Source: Psychrobacter sp. JCM 18901 (lineage in GTDB: Bacteria > Pseudomonadota > Gammaproteobacteria > Pseudomonadales > Moraxellaceae). Taken from it: DNA of 64,000 nt. Shown here piece after piece: positions 39,365-49,881 of this stretch (positions within the stretch are counted from its first letter, which is position 1; the number at the start of each line of letters is the position of its first letter). Position numbers and translations under genes: made by a program. The notes below the pieces were generated by a model. That model was not told where the DNA came from and did not search any database. It saw only the letters and a program-made list of their open reading frames with translations. The stretch is taken from positions 248,001-312,000 of the forward strand of contig NZ_BAWH01000001.1 in NCBI RefSeq assembly GCF_000586435.1, in the 5' to 3' direction.

Positions 39365-41014
39365 ATGGTAAGTAAAAGTGCAAGCGACGAGACCAATGAT
39401 ACTGGTAAAGATATTCATACCGAAGTATCAAATAAATCTAGCGGACACGTGCCAAGCCCTGAACATACCGAAGGTAAGAACAAAAAAAGAAAAGATAGAG
39501 CAGACTCACGAGCAAGTGACTGATGATGTCATGCATCATCCTGACTTAGTGAATCCGCTCGATGACACACGAATCGATATTAAGTCTGGCTTTACCAAAG
39601 ACTCTCGTCGTCTAAAAAGTGACGACCATGAGTATGAGTATGATGCCGTTGTTTTAGGGGCGGGGCCTGCTGGTGAAGCCGCTGCTATGAAGCTGACTAA
39701 GTCTGGTAAAAAAAGTTGTCGTCGTCGATCCACGTGATCAAGTAGGGGGTAACTCTACTCACGTCGGTACGATTCCAAGTAAAGCACTACGCCAATCTGT
39801 ATTTAACTTGATTAACTTCCGCCGTGATCCAATGTTTACCAAGGCGATGGAATATAAGCAAGTACCGCTAAATGAAGTACTGGCCAAGCGCGTCAAGTTA
39901 TTCGTCGTCAAGTTAGTACCCATACACGTTTTTATGAGCGCAACCGTATCGAAGTCATTCAAGGCTGGGCAAGTTTCATTGACGCTCATACGCTACGTAT
40001 TGAAGTCGATGAAAATGTTTATGAAACCATCACTTTTAATAAAGCCATCATTACTGTCGGTAGTCGTCCCTACCGTCCTGAGATTTTAGACTTTAACCAT
40101 CCACGCGTTTTTGACTCTGACAAAATCTTGCAAATGGATTATGTGGTTAAAAAAATCATCATTTATGGTGCAGGGGTGATTGGTTGTGAGTACGCGTCTA
40201 TCTTTACTGGTCTTGGCTACAAAGTTGATTTGATCAATAACCAAGATCAGTTGCTCAACTACTTAGACAGCGAAATCAGTGATGCCATCGCGCATGACTT
40301 TAGACAGTTCGGTGTGCTTATCCGTAGTAACGAAGAGATTGATCATCTTGAGACTCATGATGATTATGTGGTTTTACACTTAAAGAGCGGCAAGCGCATC
40401 AAATCTGATGCCATTCTTTGGTCAAATGGTCGCTCAGGTAATACTGAAGGCTTGAACTTAGAAGCCATTGGGCTAAAAGCAAACGGCCGTGGTCAGCTAA
40501 AAGTAGATGATACTTACTGTACGGACGTCGACAATATCTATGCTGCTGGTGACGTCATCGGTTGGCCATCGTTAGCTTCTGCCGCCTACGACCAAGGGCG
40601 CTGTGCTGCTGCCTTTATGGTCGGTGATAGCGATGCTGAGCCAGTATCTAGTGTGCCTACGGGTATTTATACGATTCCTGAGATCTCTTGTATCGGTAAG
40701 ACAGAGCAAGAGCTCACGGATGAAAAAGTTCCGTATGAAGTGGGTCAGGCGTTCTTTAAACATCTGGCACGTGCCAAATTATCGGTGAACGTTCGGGCGT
40801 ATTAAAGATATTATTCCATCGTGATACGTTAGAAATTCTAGGTATCCATTGCTATGGTAACCACGCTTCAGAAATTATTCATATCGGTCAAGCAGTGATG
40901 AAGTGCAAGAGCAACAATACGCTTGAGTACTTTGTAAATACGACTTTCAACTATCCAACGATGGCAGAAGCGTATCGTGTGGCAGCATTGAATGGTTTGA
41001 ACCGAGTGTTTTAA
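39365..41014 (+). CDS. sthA: Soluble pyridine nucleotide transhydrogenase SthA (frameshifted as read)
   Basis: An FAD flavoprotein of about 550 aa, of the disulfide-oxidoreductase fold, that interconverts NADPH and NADH. FAD site [18 protein letters not shown]; then [20 protein letters not shown], where the usual CXXXXC is replaced as in SthA; second Rossmann [39 protein letters not shown]-terminal dimer domain [19 protein letters not shown]. An extra N-terminal, highly polar region of about 80 residues precedes the enzyme; normal SthA is about 466 aa. Breaks: extra As at 39482-39488 and 39708-39714, a missing G near 39895 ([17 protein letters not shown]), and a missing C near 40780 ([12 protein letters not shown]). 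Confidence 0.93.
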
Positions 41015-41039
41015 ACCATTGTCTATTGATATCGTATAA

Positions 41040-41088
41040 ATAAAAAGCGCCTACTACTATATTATTAATAGTGCAGGCGCTTTTTTTT
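41040..41088. terminator. Bidirectional terminator between sthA and the permease operon
   Basis: AAAAAGCGCCT pairs with AGGCGCTTTTTTTT, with inner pairing of CTAT/ATAG in the loop. It serves sthA on the plus strand and the permease operon on the minus strand. Confidence 0.9.
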
Positions 41089-41117
41089 ATGCTCATAGAT
41101 TTCATTAATTTGAAGAT

Positions 41118-42307
41118 TTATAAGTAGGCTTTTCGCTGCGGAATACGCTTGCGTAAGAATAGCAATAAAACAAAATAGAGCAACCACAAGCCAGCCAACG
41201 CATAAAATCCTATAGAGACTTGAGAGACACTGGCACCCATTTGATTAAGCTGTACAGAGGTATTGATTGCAGGCGTGGTCGGTACCAGCAACGTATTGCT
41301 TGTAATACTTGAGGCAATTGGTCAGCTGGCCAAGGGTAGCCGCTTAAGAAAAATATCGGTAAGGAGATAAAAATTAAGATCTGCATACTGCGCTCACGCT
41401 GCCGGAACCATAATCCGAGCACGCAGCCGAGCGTTGCGACTGTCGGACAAAATAGTGCCAAAAACAGCAGCGTACCAAGCATGTTTTGTCCACGTGGATA
41501 ATGATGTAGCTCAAACGCCCAACCATAATAAAAGCAGCCAACGATAAAACTAAGTGAGCTCAAAGCCCCAATACGTCCTAGCCAGCCACGTATACTGGTA
41601 CTGTGACGGCGCTGCTCATACCATGTGCCAATCAGCATCGCAGTCGCCATTAAAAGTGTCTGCTGTAAAATAATAACAGAGACAGCAGGTACGACATAAG
41701 CACCATAGCCCTCGGTTTGGTTATATAGTGGCATAATCCGTAGCGGTACAGCTTGCGTGTTCTGCGCTGCGGTAGATGCATAAGCGCCTTTCGCAATGCT
41801 TTTCTTTACCTTAATGCCTGCCGATACCGTACCTACTGCTTGAGAGAATCCCAATTGGACGTTCTTATTTAAAATAAAATAACCGCCATTACCCAGTACA
41901 CTGACGTGTGCTTGCTCTCCGGACTTAACTTGTTCTTCAAGACCAGTTGGAATCACCATATAGCCTGCAATTTGATCTGACCATATGGCTTCTTTGGCAG
42001 CCTGCTCATTGATAAATCGTTCAGTATCTAGGTATGGGCTAGCACTCGCATAGCGAACGAGAGTACGCGATAAGTTGCTGTTGTCATGATCAATGATACC
42101 TACTGGCACATGATTGACTACTTCAGATGAGTAAGGCCAAGGATAGAAAAACCCATAGATAATAGGGGCAATAATTAACATCAAAAGTACGCCTTTATCG
42201 CCAAAGACGTCTTTGAAAGTTTGAATAAAGCTAGTCCAAAAACTTTGTGATGCTGGCGTGATCGTTGATGTAGCTTTTGAGTGTGTATTATTTGATTGTG
42301 CAGACAT
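41118..42307 (-). CDS. ABC-2 type transporter permease, second copy (frameshifted near its end)
   Basis: About 396 aa. Near the N terminus is a helix (GVLLMLIIAPIIYGFFYPWP). A large extracytoplasmic domain follows (about 55-170), with VPVGIIDHDNSNLSRTLVRY. The C-terminal membrane part has five helices, including VSVIILQQTLLMATAMLIGT and FISLPIFFLSGYPWPADQLP. This is the YhhJ/YbhR-like ABC-2 fold. One base is missing near 41308 (AIRLLVPTTPAINTSVQLNQ). Repair gives the end LFLRKRIPQRKAYL, with a stop at 41118. The ATG at 42307 overlaps the upstream stop as TAATG. Inner membrane; pairs with the preceding permease. Confidence 0.87.
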
Positions 42308-43614
42308 TAGCGTGCTCCCCAACGTTCAGGATGCGCCAATGCGCGTTTGGTTAATAGTGCTGTAAGTACTAGCGCTATTACGGTCGCAAGCATGAGGCCA
42401 TAGACGATAGGTAGAGATATGGCAATCGGCGCTTGCATTTGTAACTGTGCAATATGGAGCTTTAAATAATGCGTTAGCGGCAGGGCATTTGACCAATATT
42501 GTGCGCTGTCACTAATCGCAATATAAGGAAAAGTAACACCAGCAAAGGCGTAAGAAGGCGCTGAAATAAATCCGGTGGTCGATAGACCCATACGTAATGA
42601 AAAAGAATTCAAAGTAAAAATAGCACCTAGCCAAAACGACAATATCATTAGGCACAAAAACCCAGCATAAACTGCCACGAGAGACATGATGTTGATATTC
42701 TGATTGGACGTTGCCAGCCACAATATCAACGCTGACCACAAGCTATAGGCCAGTATTGGCCAAAAGTATTTACCTAATAAGCCAAATACTAAAACTGATA
42801 GGCTGACCGAATTGGGCATTTTTGCATTCGATGATGCTTTGTTATCGCTGCTATTTTGTTTGGTTGATAGCGAAGATGTCGTTTTTGAAGGTTTAGATAA
42901 GGTTAGATTAGGCTTTTCTGTATCAATAAAACGGTACCAGCGACCGATATTTTTATCACGTAACTCGCGGCCAATTGTGGTTGCGCCAATGACCATTGCC
43001 AATATATGTAATAAGGCAGGTATGACGGTCGATGCCAAAAACTGCTGATAATTGGTCGCAGCATTGAATAAGCTAATACGCTGCACACTGATAGGCGCAT
43101 AAGCCGTCGTCGCTTGTGATGGCGCTACGCCTTGTTTGACCAATCGTTTGATCTCTACGCCTGCGGATAATGTACTAGCGACCGCTTGGACACCTGCCTG
43201 AATAATACCAGAGTGCGTACCGTACTGTGCATTAACTTGCAGAGTCAACGGAGCAGGCTGGCTCGATAATATATTACGAGAAAAGTCTTCTGGAATAATG
43301 ACAACAGCGTAAATGTCACGCTGTAAAATGGCAGCCTCTGCATCCGCTTGGGAGTAATACAGCTGTCTGACTGTCAAAGTAGGACTGGCCTCTAGGTAAC
43401 GGACGGCAGTATTGGCAACAGCGCTATTGTCTTGATCGATGACTCCGATAGGCAAATCGGTAATTTGAGTCTGTGAAAATATCCACCATATTAGCAGCAC
43501 CGTTGCCAGTGGTATCCATACCACCATGCTAAAGTCCCAATGATTTTTTGCCAAAAAACGGCGCTCGTAGGCTGCACTGCGTAAAAAAGCCTCACTTAAC
43601 TTAGTCAAGTGCAT
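42307..43614 (-). CDS. ABC-2 type transporter permease, first copy
   Basis: 435 aa, the same architecture as the next gene. An N-terminal helix (VVWIPLATVLLIWWIFSQTQ) leads into an extracytoplasmic domain with LPIGVIDQDNSAVANTAVRY, nearly parallel to VPVGIIDHDNSNLSRTLVRY of the second permease, so the two look like old duplicates. Multiple C-terminal helices follow (HILAMVIGATTIGRELRDKN, LILWLATSNQNINIMSLVAV). A Ser/Lys/Asn-rich loop of about 45 residues (about 240-280) is inserted between helices. It starts 3 bp after the fusion-protein gene and overlaps the next permease. No ATP-binding motif. Confidence 0.88.
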   Translation of the reverse strand: MHLTKLSEAFLRSAAYERRFLAKNHWDFSMVVWIPLATVLLIWWIFSQTQITDLPIGVIDQDNSAVANTAVRYLEASPTLTVRQLYYSQADAEAAILQRDIYAVVIIPEDFSRNILSSQPAPLTLQVNAQYGTHSGIIQAGVQAVASTLSAGVEIKRLVKQGVAPSQATTAYAPISVQRISLFNAATNYQQFLASTVIPALLHILAMVIGATTIGRELRDKNIGRWYRFIDTEKPNLTLSKPSKTTSSLSTKQNSSDNKASSNAKMPNSVSLSVLVFGLLGKYFWPILAYSLWSALILWLATSNQNINIMSLVAVYAGFLCLMILSFWLGAIFTLNSFSLRMGLSTTGFISAPSYAFAGVTFPYIAISDSAQYWSNALPLTHYLKLHIAQLQMQAPIAISLPIVYGLMLATVIALVLTALLTKRALAHPERWGAR

Positions 43615-43617
43615 GGC

Positions 43618-44816
43618 TTACTCTTGGTTCTGATTGACAGGAGTAGGGTTGATACGTACAACCACACTCATACCTGAGCGGATACGGGCATCGGGCTTAG
43701 AGGGCCGTGCCTTTACCTCAAAAGTGCGCACATCAAAACCATCATCGTTATTGGTCGGACGCCAAGTGGCAAAGTCTGATAAGGTCGATGTCGCATAGAC
43801 GGTAAATTGTTTTGTATAAGGTTTATCCGCTGATGACAGCGCTGGAATAGTACCGGTAAATGTTTGACCAATAGCAAATTGATTTAAATAAGACTCAGTG
43901 ACGTTAAGTACCACCCATTGGTCATTGGTATCTACCAACGTCAGGAGCGGAACCCCTTGACCGATGACTTCTCCAGCACTCACGATGACATTATCGACGA
44001 TACCAGCGATAGGACTTCTTAGGTTCGCTTCCTCTTTTGCTACTAGCGCTTCATCGAGTTTTGCATCGACTGTGCGACTTGTGCAGTGGCCGCTGACTTA
44101 TCTTCAGTACGTGCGCCTTCTAGTGCCAAATCATACTGCAAGCGGGCTGCTTCGGTTTGGTCTTGAGTAGCAAGATATTGCGCATATGCTTCATCGCGCT
44201 TTTGTCGCGCCATCAAACCTTCTTCGTAAAGGCGATTGACACGCTGATAGGTGTTTTCTGCTAAGTCAGACGCCGCTTTATTAGCTTGCCAAGCGGCTTT
44301 TGCTTGGGCGATTTCTTGCGGGCGCGCACCATTTTCTGCTTTATCTAATTGACTTTGTGCGATTTGCTTACCAGCACGTGCTTGATTAATCTTGGCATTA
44401 ATCTCAGGCGAATCCATCTCAACCAGTTGCTGACCTGCCGTTACCGTATCACCCTCTGTTACCATAATCTGGGCAATACGCCTGGTACTTTTGCAGCGAT
44501 AGACGTTTGCTGCATCTGCATTTGTCCTTGCAGCGTAATAACTTCTGGCTCGCTATGCGCGTTACTTTTGTATAAGCCGTACGCAATCGTACCAAGGACA
44601 ATCAGTATGAATAGTGCAAGTAATCCTTTTTTTCATACGTGCAGATTTGTCAGTTTTAGAGGCGTCACGATTATAAGTAGGTGTCGGTTGCTCTGGTTTA
44701 ATATCAGACACGTCTTCTACAGGATCGACTGAATTTTGTGTATCTTGAGAGGTCACTGACTCGGTTGCATCAGTTGATTTATTTGAGTCGTCTGATTCAC
44801 GTGGTAATTCTGTCAT
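43618..44816 (-). CDS. HlyD/EmrA-type membrane fusion protein (frameshifted as read)
   Basis: About 400 aa repaired. A polar cytoplasmic N terminus (about 60 residues) precedes one helix (MKKGLLALFILIVLGTIAYG). The biotinyl-lipoyl half motif is GRIAQIMVTEGDTVTAGQQL. A coiled-coil hairpin follows (QIAQSQLDKAENGARPQEIA and onward). The second lipoyl half is LRSPIAGIVDNVIVSAGEVI and the barrel end is TFEVKARPSKPDARIRSGMS. It would bridge the inner-membrane permeases to TolC. Breaks: an extra T in T7 at 44627-44633, a missing base near 44475 (PGRIAQI), and a missing G near 44055 (QSMAKLDEALVAKEEANLRS). Confidence 0.88.
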
Positions 44817-44864
44817 GACAATGAGATTCCTAAAGCAACAAAGTTGAAAATAAAGGGTTTATTA

Positions 44865-45800
44865 CTAGTACACTCGAAACGCATAAGGTTTGGCGTTGTC
44901 TATGGTTTCAGAATTAAAAATAGCACCAAGAGCGACGATAAATGCTGAATAATAGAGCCATAGCATAATGACCACAGCAGCTGAAAGCGCGCCAAACTCA
45001 GCACTATAGTTATTAAAATTTTGCACATAAATTGAAAATAAGATGGACAATATAATCCATAAAACCGTTGCCAGCGCAGCGCCCGGCATCAACTTTTTGA
45101 GAGCGACGGCATCACGATTTGGGGCTAGGCGATAAAGACCCAAAAAGCTTAAGAATATGATACCTGTCAATATTGGCCACCTGCTCCAAAGCGCAATTGT
45201 CTTTGCTATCTGAGGGAAAGGGAAGTAGGCCGCCCCCAAAGGAATAATCGCGATAGAGGAGACCGCGATAATCAATACGACTACTGCTGCAAAGGTCAAA
45301 CCAACTGCGCGAATCGTGCTTTGTACAAAACTACGCTCTTGCGTAATATGGAACGCAAGGTTAATAAGAATAATTAAAGACTTGATACCTTTAGAGCCAG
45401 CGTAAAGTGCGAGCAAGGACGATATAAGCAGGCTGAAAGTCAGGGCAGACGTAGTTGTAGAAACCAACTCGCTCAGACGGGAGTTGAGCACTTCATATAC
45501 TGTATCAGGTATAAATTGACTCAAAAGCGAGATTTGCTCTTGCATCTCGGCGGGAGAAAACGCAAGACCATAAAGTAGGACAAACACAGCCATCACGGGA
45601 AAAATTGATAAGAATCCAAAGAAACCTACGCTTGCGCAATGCGCCCAAACATTAGAATTATTGGCAATACGCCACGTTTCTAGTAACGTCTGTAGCCAGT
45701 TTTTTATCGATTTAGAGGTCAATTCTTTCATAAAAGCAGCTGTTCGTAATAGGGTTGGTAATAGTATTTTTGATGTCGACTTCATGGTAATACAAAGCAT
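44865..45800 (-). CDS. YihY/BrkB-family inner membrane protein
   Basis: 311 aa with six hydrophobic segments. The family region starts WRIANNSNVWAHCASVGFFG, FLSIFPVMAVFVLLYGLAFS, and includes LLALYAGSKGIKSLIILINL and the C-terminal LWLYYSAFIVALGAIFNSET, typical of YihY (UPF0761). The family was once linked to RNase BN by mistake; its true function is unknown. It is embedded between tolC (33 bp upstream) and the fusion protein gene (48 bp downstream) in an export operon, which is not a usual place for it. Several ATGs near the N terminus make the exact start uncertain. Confidence 0.85.
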   Translation of the reverse strand: MLCITMKSTSKILLPTLLRTAAFMKELTSKSIKNWLQTLLETWRIANNSNVWAHCASVGFFGFLSIFPVMAVFVLLYGLAFSPAEMQEQISLLSQFIPDTVYEVLNSRLSELVSTTTSALTFSLLISSLLALYAGSKGIKSLIILINLAFHITQERSFVQSTIRAVGLTFAAVVVLIIAVSSIAIIPLGAAYFPFPQIAKTIALWSRWPILTGIIFLSFLGLYRLAPNRDAVALKKLMPGAALATVLWIILSILFSIYVQNFNNYSAEFGALSAAVVIMLWLYYSAFIVALGAIFNSETIDNAKPYAFRVY

Positions 45801-45833
45801 TTATCAGCACGACTTATGGTTTATCACATCACA

Positions 45834-47490
45834 TCATTGCTCAGTATATAAAGTAGGCAACCGAATGTCAGCGGCGTTGAGATAAGCATTAAAAGCAAGT
45901 GGCGTACCGCAGCTCTGCATAAGGGCAGCCAGTGACTGTACATAGTCATTAGCAGCTTGTGCTTGCTCGGTACGTGCCTTAAGTGATTGCGTCTGTGCCT
46001 GCACCACGTCAACGGTAGTATTTACACCTTCTTGTAATCCTAAGCGTCGTAGTCGTAATACTTCTGCTGCCAAATCAACATTGCTTTGCAATGCCTGATA
46101 GCGTGATTGAGCATTATTGACATCGTGCCAGTTTTTTTTCTACCAGTAGCAATAAATTGTCACTGACTTCAATCTCAGAGAGATCGGCCTGACGAATTTT
46201 GGCATTACTGGATGCTAATGATGCGGCTTTATCGAGTCCGCCCCATAGCTTCCAACTGGCAGATATACCAGCGACCCAGCTTGGATCTTTCTCTACCTGA
46301 CCATAACCGTATAGTAATACCGTAGCTTGTAGCCTGTATCTGATAGCGCATGTAACTGCTGAGCCTGTGCTCGCTTGGCGGCAACTTTTTGTAGTCCGGG
46401 ATGGTTATTTAGTGCCAAGTCCTGAAAGTAGCTCACATCTGGTAGGGGGCGACTAGAGACAAACAAAGGCGTGGTCGGCTTGATGCGATAGTCGGTACGT
46501 AGTAGACGCTGTAGCGCAATCATAGCTAGGCGCGCGTCATTATTCGCATTGACGGATTCACTCTTGGCATCCGCAAGCGCCGACTGTGCTTCTAGTCTAT
46601 CGACACGTGAGATAAAACCTTCTTCAAACAGACGCTCGGCCATATGGTCGGTCTGTTGCAATGTATCGTAAGCGTCTTCTCGTAAGTAAGCAGCGATAAT
46701 CGCTAGCTGTGCCTTAAAATAACGCTCAATTAACGTATTATAAAGCTCATTTTTATCCAGTACGCTATCAGCCATCGCTTCTTGTGTACGTGCATCCGAG
46801 GCGCCAGTCAATGCGTCTGTACGCCCAGCAGTATAAATAGGCCAAACGACACCAAGACCTGCACCCGACGTAGAGCCTGAGCGCTTGAAGTTATAAGAGT
46901 CGGGAATACGCTCACCGACCAGCTCACCAAAGTCTGGTAGGTCTGCTGTAGGAGGACTATGTTATCTACGCCATTGTTTACTTCGTTGACGATACCGCTT
47001 CTGAGAGAAGATAAATCTATATCCTCATCTAAATGATAGCACTGGCAGATACTCGAGCAAATACGAGCGGATTGTCGATAGTTCTGAGCGCGTCAGTTTG
47101 GTATTCGCTAGCGGCAATCGCTGCTTGATTGGCAGCAATTTTAGGTGATACTTGTACCAGAAGCTTTTGCGCTTGCTCTAAGCTCAAAAAGCTTGAGACG
47201 TCTAATGCGTAGCTGTTATCGACTGTTTTATGTGTAATAGGGTCCACAAGCGTAGACAGTGCCTGCGATTTAGCCTTATTAGGGTTTGGTACTGTAAGAA
47301 AAGGCGCGACAGCTGGTTTATCATTATCAGTTGGACTATCAGCATTTATGATTTGTGTCACAGCCACTGGTGTAACATCATCTGACACTTCTATACTGTC
47401 AGTGTCAGTGCTTGCGTAAGTCATGACAGGCACGCTCATGACTGCAGCTGTCATCATAGCAGTCGGTAGCGCTGATAAAATGAATTTCAT
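45834..47490 (-). CDS. TolC-family outer membrane efflux protein (several frameshifts as read)
   Basis: About 551 aa repaired. A signal peptide (MKFILSALPTAMMTAAVMSV, cleavage near TYAS) is followed by a polar stretch of about 70 residues. The two TolC repeats are visible: SFLSLEQAQKLLVQVSPKIA, GVVWPIYTAGRTDALTGASD (the membrane-strand WP-Y-GG-type segment), LIERYFKAQLAIIAAYLRED, and, in the second repeat, SWVAGISASWKLWGGLDKAA and VLRLRRLGLQEGVNTTVDVV. Breaks: an extra A in A8 at 46132-46139, and missing bases near 46330 (YKPTVLLYGYGQVEKD), near 46955 (NIVLPTADLPDFGEL) and near 47035. It heads the export operon. Confidence 0.87.
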
Positions 47491-48022
47491 AAGTCACATA
47501 AGCCATTAATTAGAATGTAAGGTATTATAAAATAAGGAACAGCACCGATAGGTTTCATTGCTCAGGATATAAAGTTGCTGAACTATTATAGACTATTTGC
47601 TAGCTAGCGAAAGAATGATGCTTAAATAAATCATTCATATTCTAATATAAAAATACGTCTATATTAAAAGTGCTAACAAGCGGTCATTCGTCATAAGAGG
47701 TACACTGTAGAGCCACAATGGTGACGGGTCAATGCTCAGTATTTTGCCGTTTTCTATTGTGCGACCAGTAGCGGTATGATAGAGGATTGATTTAATTTTT
47801 AAATATCTGTTTATAAGTAACAACATAGCCAACAAGACGTTTTCAATTCAAGCAATTTATTTTTAGTTAGATTTTGTTTTTAATCTCATTATGAAAGCAT
47901 TTAGGCAGTAATTAACAAATAGAAAATGCTCAATCAGTCAATCAGTCAATCAGTCAATCAGTCAATGAATAGTCACTAAATGGCTATCAAACAGAATAAA
48001 CAATATTAGCAGAGGATGTGTC
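47491..48022. other. Divergent region between tolC and glpK
   Basis: About 530 bp. It must contain the promoters of the export operon and of glpK. The only notable structure is the 8-bp tandem repeat at 47931-47966, listed separately. Confidence 0.5.
47931..47966 (+). repeat. 8-bp tandem repeat (CAATCAGT, 4.5 copies) upstream of glpK
   Basis: Four perfect copies of CAATCAGT, plus CAAT, end 56 bp before the glpK start codon. A perfect short tandem array of this size in a promoter or leader region is prone to slippage. Confidence 0.9.
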
Positions 48023-49634
48023 ATGGCAGGGTATATTTTAGCGTTGGATCAAGGGACCACATCGAGTCGAGCGATATTGTACGATGATCATGCGCGTCCT
48101 ATCAAAATGGTACAACAGCCAACGACGCTGCAAACACCAAGAGCTGGATTCGTTGAACAAGATGCACAGCAAATTTGGCAAACTCAGATTAGTTGTGCAC
48201 ATGATGTTATTAATCGGGCAGGACTGCTTGCCACTGACGTTACCAGTATCGCGATTACCAATCAGCGTGAGTCGATTGTGATGTGGGATAAGCAAACTGG
48301 TAAGCCACTGGCTCCCGCCATCATTTGGCAAGACAGGCGTACCGCAAATTATTGTAAGACGCTTGCTGCTGAAAGCGCTAGCAATAGCATGAATGACCCT
48401 GTGCATCAGAGCATTGATAGTGTCAATATGGCACATGAAGTACAGCGTATTACAGGTCTGCGTTTAGATCCGTATTTTAGTGCCAGTAAGATTGCTTGGT
48501 TACTCGAAAACAACCCGAAGCTGAGTGTACGAGCCAGCAGAGGTGAGATAGCGGTCGGCACGATTGATAGTTGGCTGATTTATAAGCTCACAGGCGGTGA
48601 ACATGTCATTGATGTGACCAATGCTTCTCGTACATTGCTATTTGATATCCATAAGCTGGCATGGTCAGAGACACTTTGTGACCGTTTTGCTATACCTATG
48701 CATATATTGCCTAAAGTACTACCGTCCGACGGCGATTTTGGCAAAACCAAAAAAAGGCCTGTTTGCAAAGCAAATACCCATTCAAGCGGTATTGGGTGAT
48801 CAGCAAGCAGCACTTTTTGGGCAAGGTTGCCTTGATGCAGGCATGGCCAAAAACACTTATGGTACAGGCTGTTTTATGCTGATGAATATTGGCCAGCAGC
48901 CAAAACTGAGTGAGCATAAGCTGCTAACCACCATCGCGTGGCAACGTAAAACGTCACCAATTCGTCCAGACAATTTATCATTTGACCAAATCGTACAATC
49001 AGGCAAGCGCATGCTACAACCGCCCAAAAAGGAAGTCACTTATGCCCTAGAGGGCAGTGTCTTTATGGCGGGGGCTATCGTTCAATGGCTGCGTGATAAT
49101 TTGGGTATGATTCAGCAGAGTAGTGATGTCGAAGACTTAGCCCGTCAAGTAGACAGTAGCGAAGATGTCGTTCTATTACCGGCATTTACTGGATTGGGCG
49201 CGCCTTACTGGCGCTCTGATATCAGTGCTAGCATCACTGGTATGAGCCGCGGCACTACTAAGGCACATATTGCACGCGCTGCATTGGAGGCCGTTGCTTA
49301 TCAAACCTATGATGTGCTTATCGCTATGCAAAAGGACAGCCCTCATCCTTTGACTGAGCTGAGAGTAGATGGTGGCGCTGCAAATAATGATTTACTCATG
49401 CAGTTCCAAGCAGATTTGTTGGGTGTTCCGGTATTACGTCCTAGAGATACAGAGATTACGGCAAAGGGCGCGGCACTACTCGCAGGTCTGAAAACTGGGC
49501 TATATGATGAATCGACAATGAAAGCTTCATGGCAGGTAGATCGCGTGTTTGAACCAAGTATGTCGGCTGATACTCGTGAGCGACATCTTGCTAAATGGCA
49601 ACAAGCTATCAAAAGGTCTCTAATGCCGTTATAA
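48023..49634 (+). CDS. glpK: Glycerol kinase (frameshifted as read)
   Basis: About 537 aa repaired. It phosphorylates glycerol to glycerol 3-phosphate with ATP. FGGY-family blocks: MAGYILALDQGTTSSRAILY, TSIAITNQRESIVMWDKQTG, APAIIWQDRRTANYC, PYFSASKIAWLLENNP, GTIDSWLIYKLTGGE, VLGDQQAALFGQGCLDAGMA, KNTYGTGCFMLMNIG, LPAFTGLGAPYWRSDI and LRVDGGAANNDLLMQFQADL. One extra A in the A7 run at 48749-48755 splits it; removal restores KTKKGLFAKQIPIQAV. A moderate insertion (about residues 115-135, AESASNSMNDPVHQSID) is unusual. glpF and glpD are not in the window. Confidence 0.95.
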
Positions 49635-49881
49635 GATTGATTTAATTAGTAAATTTATTGTGATAGTACATTTATAATTACTCAAAGTATGAGGCTGCCG
49701 TACACAAATGTGATAAAGATACAGGCTGTAACGCAAGATAATCGCAATACGGACACAGTTTACAAAATCGGCCTATCTGTCCTTACCTATAAATTTCTAT
49801 ACTTCAATTGGATTTAGTAAGACCGCTAGTTTTTAGTAAATAAATAATTCAATAAATAATAAATAATTTAAGGACAATACT

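Noticed and set aside
47931..47966. Tandem repeats as a CRISPR array.
   Set aside because: The unit is 8 bp and directly adjacent, without spacers or cas genes.
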